A stretch of 64,000 bases of DNA, taken from assembly GCA_002104985.1 (NCBI GenBank), contig MCGO01000138.1:36780-100779 (forward strand), in the 5' to 3' direction. The DNA comes from Rhizoclosmatium globosum. Its lineage: Eukaryota; Chytridiomycota; Chytridiomycetes; Chytridiales; Chytriomycetaceae. The translations under genes and the position numbers were made by a program. The notes beneath the pieces were generated by a model. It was not told the DNA's origin, made no database searches, and was given only the letters and a program-made list of their open reading frames with translations. This document shows, in pieces, positions 57,747-64,000 of the stretch (position 1 is its first letter; the number at the start of each line of letters is the position of its first letter).

Positions 57747-59004
57747 ATGGACAATCCTGACAGCCATCTATCCTTTCATCAAACAGAAGAAAGCAGTATC
57801 AATGGGCAGGAACTAGTGTATCTTCCGCCTTCACTGGATCTGCAGCCTAATCCTGTGAATCTCAACCTATACCCAAACCCAACCGCCGAAACGTCATACC
57901 GAAGCCTACCAAGACATCCTCGCTCATTTCCATGTAAAAGCTGTCGAAGTCAAAGGAAAAAGTGTGATGGAGTCTCAAGCGGCTGCTCCAGATGTTTAGA
58001 ACAAGGAACCCTCTGTGAATATGAAGATTCCCCGCGCCGCTTCCACCGTCAAGGTCCGCCTTTGACAACCGAGGAGCCAAACTCTTCACAGTTGCCCTCT
58101 CTTCCCCCATTCGACTACTTCAGCCTCCAATACGAAGCAAAATACAACCCAGAAACAAGCTCCTCGGTTTCACCACCACCTCCTCCATATCCTCCGCAAC
58201 TCAGCAATTATGCTGCACAATCATCCGTAAGTCGGAATACGAGTCACGGAATAGCGTCGGCTGCTGAATTGGCTGATACGGACTTGACGGCTCTTGCCCA
58301 ACGATATCAAAATGAAATTGCCAGCCTCACGAAACGGCCGCTGCCCTGTGACGTGTGTAGACAACAAAGAAGAAGTAAGTCGACTTTTTTATTGTGTAGT
58401 GAGACGATGTGGAGGAAGGCTCAGAGGCGGGGAGCGGACGGCCGAAAAAAAAGGAGGGGAAAACTGTGTCTGAAAAAAAGGGGGCTATGACTAACCGCAC
58501 TTAATTTTGAATTTTAGATGTGATCGTCTAAGGCCCAGTTGTAGCTCTTGTCTTCAGCGGAATATAAAGTGCGAGTACGTGTTGCCTCCGAAGAAGGCGT
58601 CTCAAGCAAAATGGAGGGCTCGTCTTGTTCTTGAGAACGCGCAATCCCTTGGCTCAGTTCAATTGCCTGAACCCATTCAGCAGATTGATAGAGGATTTAC
58701 GTTGGCCCCATTTGCAGTTCCACCACAGATTTTAATGGAAGGCGACGGCCGGAACGTTGCTTCAACTTTTCGACCACCACCTCTTCAAACAACGCTGATT
58801 CCTCCGTCACTATATATCAACCCTTGTAGCTTGTCTTTATCGCCAATAGGCTCTCCTTCGCCGTTACCTCCTATTCGATTTGCATCAGCTCCAACTTCCA
58901 GTATCAACTCTGAAATAGCAGCAGTCGAACCAGTCCATCAACCATCTGGCTCTACCTCTTCATCTCGATCTTCAGTGATGTCTGTGAATTCACTCTTATT
59001 GTAA
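57747..59004 (+). CDS. Double Zn2Cys6 protein ending in VMSVNSLLL
   Basis: Starts MDNPDSHLSFHQTEESS just after a probable leader intron. Zinc cluster 1 is CKSCRSQRKKCDGVSSGC/SRCLEQGTLC. A Pro/Ser/Tyr-rich spacer of about 110 residues precedes cluster 2, CDVCRQQRR plus CDRLRPSC/SSCLQRNIKC, which is split by a 142-bp intron (58376-58517). Joining the two halves in frame needs one extra G at the donor (AGAAG/GTAAGT, near 58375), so a base may be missing. A basic linker (KKASQAKWRARLVLENA) follows, then a Pro/Ser-rich tail ending RSSVMSVNSLLL. No fungal-specific domain. About 370 residues. Convergent with the gene at 59062. Confidence 0.75.
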
Positions 59005-59061
59005 ATGAAAAGCAAGTAATAAACATTGTATTATTAAAATCCATCAAACTTTGTCCAAATT

Positions 59062-61056
59062 TCAACAATCACCTTCATATTTAACATCTCTATCAATTCG
59101 CAAATTATCAACCTCGTCACCTCGTTCGTTTACAGATTCCACGGAATCAACAAGAACCTCTTGAACAGCCACCTTTCCTTCATTCATGTTCCTTCCTTTT
59201 CCGTCAGCATACTTGTAGTAAGGCTCTGAATGAACATACGATGGCGCTATTCGCCCCTCAGTCTGATACACACGGGTAACAGTATCAGGAGGTGGAATAT
59301 TTCCCCGGGGCGGTTGCGTAGAATACGAAGGATGATATTGTGTACGAGGGGGCGGAGGAGGAGGAGCACGAGAAGCTTGACTGCGATAGTACTCTTCCTC
59401 CGAAATTTCTATGTACCTCCCAACGACTGGTCTCTCAACGACAGAGGGACCGGAAGCAGAGCGATGATATTGAGGAGCTTCATTTTTTGAAGTGCTGTAG
59501 TATTGGACTGGATGTTCTCGAGGATATTGTTGAGGATGAGTAGAGACTGGAATGGGGCCAGGTCGGTCTTCCCAATATTCTGGACCGTTTTGGTGGCGAT
59601 ATGGTTGAGCATAGTATTGTGGTTGTTGATGATATTCTTGGGGATGACGTTCTGGTGGATACTGGCGGTGGTTGGCCTGGTCTGGATGAGCCATTGGCGG
59701 ATAAGACTTTGGTACAGTGCCTCCTTGCGTGTGAGACGGATGGGTGGGATAAGGTCTTGAATAAATAGGACTATAATTAGAATCTCTCTGATGTGCAGAG
59801 CTGACATATACAGGTTGGCTGGGAGTTGCCGGCGGGGCCATGAGAATTACTCGTCGGGATTGGGGTGGATATATAGCAGTTCTTCTTTCGCTTTCTAGTA
59901 AGACTCCAGCTTTCGATTCTTCACATGCTGGTGCGATGGGCCTGTTTTGAATATATTCAGGATGCACCAATTGTCGTGGTTGTAATCCCATAGGTTGATG
60001 CATTGTTACTAATCGAGCTGATGAAGGAATTTGGCTCGGTTGTGGTGGGACAATGTACTGTGGTGGGTACGAACGAAATTGTTGATGTGCTTGGGTGTCA
60101 AAATTATTTTGCGGGTACGACTGTCGTGATATATTTCCAGGAGGATACGTTTCAGATGACACTACTGCTGAATGTAGGGGCAATCTCCGTCGTTCTGGCC
60201 CAGCAAGAGGATAAGGATGAAACCGCTGGGGAGATTCACGCCTATGGTACTGAGAAGCCATCTCACTTGGATGAAGCTGTTGCCCTTGTCCTGAAACATA
60301 CAAAATGTTTCTCGGAGCGAGTTGTTGTGGTTGTGGTAGAAGCTGCCGAGATCGCATCTCTCCCACAGTCCCAACGACACCACCGCTTGGCAGGGTATTA
60401 CTCAAACTCTTTTGAGCAGCCATTCTAGCCAAATTCTGCTTTTGCTGCAGTTGTATTTGCTGTTCACTGATTTTGACAACTTCAACAGGCCGTGGCGCAA
60501 GTCGAGATGGGGACGCCTCCAGAATCCTGTGAGCCGCGGCCACATCCACGTCTGATTTTAGAGGAGAAGCAACAGAGCCTTCACGAGAAGAAGCGGCAGT
60601 TGGTGAATGATTCAATGGAATTATGTGGGTGGTACTAGTACCATCGCTGCTGTCAAGTTGACCCGACCCACGTTCACTAGCCCGTTTCCGTAGTTTAATA
60701 GGAGCTGGTTTATAAGAGCACGGTACTTGTCGTTTTATGCAGCGGCTGCAAGAGGGGCGGGTCAGGTCGCCTATAATTCGTTTGGGGGTTAGTAACGAGG
60801 TACACTGGACTTGGTCTGTCAAAACCATACATCGTTTCCGGTGGACCCGACAGCCTTCGCAGGGCTGCGGCCGTCCGCTTCCGCCAAAGACAATTGGTTG
60901 GATGTCCGGGAAGCCGTCGTGGTCGGGCGCCGCAGCATCGTGGTGTACCTCGTCCAGGTTGAGATTGACATTCCCGCCAGTGGTACCGTTGAACCCTTCT
61001 TCGTCGCGGCGTTCGTCTGCTGGCGGGGCGATGGGGTTGTCTGGCTTGGTGTCCAT
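59062..61056 (-). CDS. Zn2Cys6 protein with long Tyr/Gln/Pro/His-rich tail
   Basis: Start MDTKPDNPIAPPADERRDEE at 61056. Zinc cluster CEGCRVHRKRC/DLTRPSC/SRCIKRQVPC is read across a 60-bp in-frame intron (GTATGG...TTATAG) that leaves the frame open if retained; splicing restores R-K-R-C-D-L spacing. A basic linker (KLRKRASERGSG) follows, then about 400 residues of low-complexity sequence rich in Tyr, Gln, Pro, His, Ser and Arg (for example HQQPQYYAQPYRHQNGPEYW) that resembles a prion-like or activation region, and an acidic end (RGDEVDNLRIDRDVKYEGDC). About 644 residues. It lacks the VMS..SLL motif and the fungal-specific domain. Neighbouring 61389-62959 is probably related. Confidence 0.78.
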   Translation of the reverse strand: MDTKPDNPIAPPADERRDEEGFNGTTGGNVNLNLDEVHHDAAAPDHDGFPDIQPIVFGGSGRPQPCEGCRVHRKRCMVLTDQVQCTSLLTPKRIIGDLTRPSCSRCIKRQVPCSYKPAPIKLRKRASERGSGQLDSSDGTSTTHIIPLNHSPTAASSREGSVASPLKSDVDVAAAHRILEASPSRLAPRPVEVVKISEQQIQLQQKQNLARMAAQKSLSNTLPSGGVVGTVGEMRSRQLLPQPQQLAPRNILYVSGQGQQLHPSEMASQYHRRESPQRFHPYPLAGPERRRLPLHSAVVSSETYPPGNISRQSYPQNNFDTQAHQQFRSYPPQYIVPPQPSQIPSSARLVTMHQPMGLQPRQLVHPEYIQNRPIAPACEESKAGVLLESERRTAIYPPQSRRVILMAPPATPSQPVYVSSAHQRDSNYSPIYSRPYPTHPSHTQGGTVPKSYPPMAHPDQANHRQYPPERHPQEYHQQPQYYAQPYRHQNGPEYWEDRPGPIPVSTHPQQYPREHPVQYYSTSKNEAPQYHRSASGPSVVERPVVGRYIEISEEEYYRSQASRAPPPPPPRTQYHPSYSTQPPRGNIPPPDTVTRVYQTEGRIAPSYVHSEPYYKYADGKGRNMNEGKVAVQEVLVDSVESVNERGDEVDNLRIDRDVKYEGDC

Positions 61057-61388
61057 CTATAAATGACGTCGGCGCGAGGCTGGGTAAATGTCTTGAGTGG
61101 TTTTGATGGAGCGATGTAGAGTAAATCCACCGCAAAAAATAGATGATCTCACACTGCCGAATTGCAAGCGCACTATCATTACTGTATGTTTATATGAAAT
61201 CGTTTGTAATGCTGTACCGTCTCCACTTACTTCTTTGTATGGGATTAGATCTATGGAATGCTTTGGAACATAGCAAAGCATCAAGTATGGTTTTCGAGTG
61301 GTACAAAGGATTGACATACATTAACGTCAGTTCATTCATTCTCATTTATTCAAGAATAACTCGTTACTTTCACTCGTTTGTAGTTCTT
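61057..61388. other. Intergenic upstream of the Tyr/Gln/Pro-rich Zn2Cys6 gene
   Basis: About 330 bp between two minus-strand genes. An open frame of about 98 codons on the plus strand is hydrophobic but has no conserved features and no neighbours to splice to. Nothing else is seen. Confidence 0.4.
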
Positions 61389-62959
61389 TCATTGTCCATA
61401 AAATCTTGGCTGTCGATCTTTGACCAACTCACTCTCTGAGGGTCCATACTGAAACGCTGAATATTGAGAAGTAAAGCTGTCATTATTAACACGTAAATCT
61501 ATTTGGGAGGGACTGGTAAATGAATAGGCAGCTGAGACTCTCTTATTAAATTGCCTGTCTGTTGGAGGCGTATCAGGCAACGCAGAATGATTCTGTTCCG
61601 CGACATAATATGTTGACTCATTGGCTGTTGAATAAATTGGTGATGGTATATTGCGAGGCAATAATGCGTCTTGATGAGAAATTGAATACGAATATGAAGC
61701 AAGGGCATGCGGAGCCAGATATTGATGAGCTGGGCACAATTCTGTTTTGGTCATGTGAAATAGTTGGGGCTGGATGTAGACCGTGCGAATATGACGGATA
61801 ATGTGCATAAGAAGTTTCACGAACGCGTTCCATCGTCTTAAACCCCTGAGCCGGAGTTATTGGGGTCTGATAATATCGTTTATAGTATTTTACACTATTA
61901 TGCCGATGCTGGACGAGTCGGAATCGGTGCAGGTGCACGAATTATTGACCCGAAAGCCGGCAGAGTTGGAGGAGACATGGCTACAATCCTCTCAGCAGAA
62001 TCAGAAACTCGATTGGGCAATATCTCTACTCTCGCTTTATGGGCAGGAATATCCTGTTTGGGTTGGTCCACATAAACACAAGGAACGCCGCGGTTTTTGC
62101 AGTAATTCTAGAAACGTCGTTGAGAAAACCTTGCACAATGCAAACAAAATAGAAAAGACCACGTACACATGTTGGCCAAGACAAATCACACTTTTTCCGT
62201 TGATCTCGACAACCTTCGCAGGGTCTTGGTCGGCCACGCCTTTGGGGTCATTCGTGGTCGCGCTGCTATGACTGGCACAGTAGGGGTATGGTCAATAAGA
62301 GCAGCAATGGCAAAGAGGCTTCTTTTCAATCAGCTCCGTGAGCTCCTTTTTTCTTTGAAGTTTGGAACCAGAGTATTCACAAGGATTTCCTTTCTCAAGG
62401 CAACGCCACACGATGGAAGCCTTAAATCACATTTTTTGCGTAAATGGCGGCAATAGTCGCAAGGTAGTGCCCGAGTGAGTACGTTGCCATTCGTTCCTAT
62501 CCTTGGTTTGTTTATTGGATTGACGGACTTGATGTAGATGGCTCAGGAGTCTGGGAAGCGGAGGGGTAGATTCTGATAATTCCGATGGAGTTGATGATAG
62601 TGATGGCTGGGGCATTTCAGTACCATCACTTGGATTAGTCAACCCAATCAACATAGGTGAAGCCAATTGAGGTTTCCGTTGAGAAACAGATGGATCCACG
62701 GTAAGTAAATCTCTTTTTTGAGCTAGCTGAAATTGGATGGGTTTAGCCTGGGTTTGGCCTGGAAATTCCGATTGGTACAGTTCAACTCCATCACTCAAAC
62801 CCGCCTCTCCTTTTGAACAATCGTTATGGTCACAGCGTACACCGCAACAAGTTTTTTTAGTACGGGAATCACTATCTTGGCGAAGGAATGATATTGGTTG
62901 GGTGGCGCGGGTGGTTCGCCGCCATTCATAAACTCCTTTGAGGCTCTTGTATTATTCAT
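61389..62959 (-). pseudogene. Double Zn2Cys6 gene with many frame breaks
   Basis: Pieces of one protein in order on the minus strand: MNNTRASKEFMNGGEPPAPP (from 62959); a Cys-rich KKTCCGVRCDHNDC; a Ser/Pro/Gln linker; zinc cluster CDYCRHLRKKCDLRLPSC then CLEKGNPC; LFAIAALIDHTPTVPV, a diverged form of the VMSIASLIDD block; zinc cluster CEGCRDQRKKCDLSWPTC joined over a 59-bp intron to NYCKNRGVPC; then a Tyr/Pro/His/Ser-rich tail (YYQTPITPAQGFKTMER, LAPHALASYSYSISHQDALL) ending PRFYGQ at 61389. The frame changes at least six times; at about 62915, 62560, 62520 and 62402 one missing base would repair it, others need an added base. Pseudogene or badly sequenced locus. Confidence 0.6.
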
Positions 62960-63354
62960 AAGAGACGTTAGGTGAAGGAAAAATGGAGATAGGGATGAAT
63001 CTGTCTGTGGAAACTAATTGTAGTTAGGTTCATTACAAAGCTTTAAAAAACAGTGCTGAAATTGGGCATGTTGTACCTTTGACTGTCGGAGATGACTGTG
63101 TGAAAGCTTTCAATATGAAGCAGTGGAAAGACCGGGCAGGATTCTATTCCGATGGATTCTTCTAGGCTGCAACAATAGCTGTGATGAAAAATCTCCATCC
63201 TTGAAGGCGATTGGCTGGGGTTTCCATTGTCTATCCCAGCCTGTCTTCTTTTGAAGCCGAAGAGGTCGAGACTCACAAAGACAGAAAGTACAAAGAAAGA
63301 ATGTATTTATTGTGGTATCATCGACGATGAGGCTAAAGACGTGGAAATGAAGTT
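62960..63354. other. Intergenic / 3' region of the small minus-strand gene
   Basis: About 395 bp with open frames on both strands but no recognisable feature; codon and residue content give no clear favourite. Confidence 0.35.
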
Positions 63355-63561
63355 TCAAAAAATAGATGCTGAAGGGCCTTGGAGCTGTACTTCGAAGAGG
63401 AAGTTATCGACCTTTTCTTGAACGATTCGCAGTTGTCGATCTTGTTGTGCACGTCCTCCTTGTTGTGCTTTCGGTGTCAATGTGCTGAACTCTGACATGA
63501 TGGAGGTGATAGCAGTTTTGTTGCGTTGGTCTTGCAGGCGTTGGCGGAGAGCGGCGAACAT
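63355..63561 (-). CDS. Small hypothetical protein, 68 residues
   Basis: Single exon from an ATG at 63561: MFAALRQRLQDQRNKTAITS, continuing through GRAQQDRQLRIVQEKVDNF to GPSASIF. Predicted mostly helical and amphipathic, rich in Gln, Arg and Ala, without Cys or membrane segments. The heptad-like LRQRLQ and IVQEKVDNFLF patterns would suit a short coiled coil in a complex. Not recognised as a known family. Reading the opposite strand gives a less protein-like product. It could also be the first exon of a longer gene. Confidence 0.45.
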   Translation of the reverse strand: MFAALRQRLQDQRNKTAITSIMSEFSTLTPKAQQGGRAQQDRQLRIVQEKVDNFLFEVQLQGPSASIF

Positions 63562-63873
63562 AATTATTTCAGATTGGAAATCAAATTGAGTTGATGATGT
63601 AAGTTTCCGTCCGGGAACTGGCAGCTTTTATTGGAATTGGGGGCTGATTTGAAATCTGAAACACACACGTCATCAAACATTTCAAATGGATTTCAAAACA
63701 ACAACTTTGCCACGTTAAACAAATCAAATATTAAATATCATTATAGTGTGCAATGTCGTCCTATTTGATATGTATTCCCTTTTCCGTTGCTCAATAAATT
63801 ACTTATAAAAAAGTGAGGAACGAACTCCCCAATAATTACCGTCCCAGAAAAAAGAATAGTTTTAAATATATGC
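63562..63873. other. AT-rich intergenic
   Basis: About 310 bp between the small gene and the partial Zn2Cys6-type gene at the right edge; no gene or repeat seen. Confidence 0.4.
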
Positions 63874-64000
63874 CTAATCATCAAGCAACGAGTTCACAGA
63901 CATCACAGAAGACTTTGAAGTGCCAGAGGTAGTAGCGGTGGATGCCTCCTGATTCTGTGCCACCAAGTGTGGTGATGGCTGTATGTTATTCGGCGCTATA
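63874..64000 (-). CDS. 3' end of a further gene ending in VMSVNSLLDD (partial)
   Basis: The last 41 codons of a minus-strand gene cut by the right edge. The readable end is IAPNNIQPSPHLVAQNQEAS, Thr/Ser/Ala-rich residues, then KSSVMSVNSLLDD and a TAG at 63874. The motif and the low-complexity approach match the C-termini at 57032 and 59004, so by analogy a further small Zn2Cys6 protein lies beyond the window. The zinc cluster itself is not visible. Confidence 0.6.
   Translation of the reverse strand, partial: IAPNNIQPSPHLVAQNQEASTATTSGTSKSSVMSVNSLLDD

Noticed and set aside
58376..58517. Second gene starting after the first half of the double-cluster gene
   Set aside because: The downstream part begins in the middle of a zinc cluster (CDRLRPSC), so it must be joined to CDVCRQQRR upstream.
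61143..61439. Plus-strand hydrophobic open frame
   Set aside because: Composition follows from AT-rich non-coding DNA read in one frame; no homology-like motif and no splice partners.

Overview
The window reads as nuclear DNA of an early-diverging zoosporic fungus, most probably a chytrid (Chytridiomycota). The reasons are many short (about 45-75 bp) GT-AG introns with CTAAC/CTGAC-like branch sites, fungal Zn2Cys6 regulators, a class C (GABA-B-like) GPCR, a Cache-type membrane sensor, GDP-fucose synthase and a CobU-type B12 salvage enzyme. The lineage call is inference, because no rRNA or other marker gene is present. Exon boundaries were read by eye from splice signals, reading phase and family conservation.

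0-7.6 kb: the 5' part of GDP-L-fucose synthase (minus, cut by the left edge), CAND1 (minus, about ten exons), two tandem small Dabb-domain proteins and a CobU homologue. 7.8-18.1 kb: two full-size ABCG transporters in inverted orientation flanking mitochondrial succinyl-CoA ligase beta; their second ATPase domains are nearly identical in DNA while the rest has diverged, which points to gene conversion. 18.5-29.5 kb: EDC3 (mRNA decapping), a class C GPCR, an LRR protein, a GT8 glycosyltransferase and a DDX51/Dbp6-like helicase whose frame is broken three times. 29.6-34.3 kb: two paralogous single-pass cell-surface proteins, a 362-bp inverted-repeat (MITE-like) element and a stand-alone TTLL12-type N-terminal domain.

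34.8-53.1 kb: two MBOAT lysophospholipid acyltransferase paralogues bracket five tandem Zn2Cys6 / fungal-specific-domain transcription factors. The array is interrupted by a truncated sensor and a SAM-domain protein. The five factors share a C-terminal box (EPW..LGLLG....G..W....W..FW) beyond the known domains.

53.2-64 kb: a second, different group of Zn2Cys6 proteins around the TFIIH gene SSL1. Members lack the fungal-specific middle domain, several carry two or three zinc clusters, and four of them share the short motif V-M-S-(V/I)-x-S-L-(L/I/V), in three cases at the very C-terminus. This is the strongest candidate for something undescribed.

From 27 kb onward several otherwise convincing genes contain single-base frame breaks next to short homopolymers. 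Most look like missing bases, so uncorrected assembly indels are the simplest explanation; one locus (61.4-63.0 kb) is bad enough that real gene decay is also possible.
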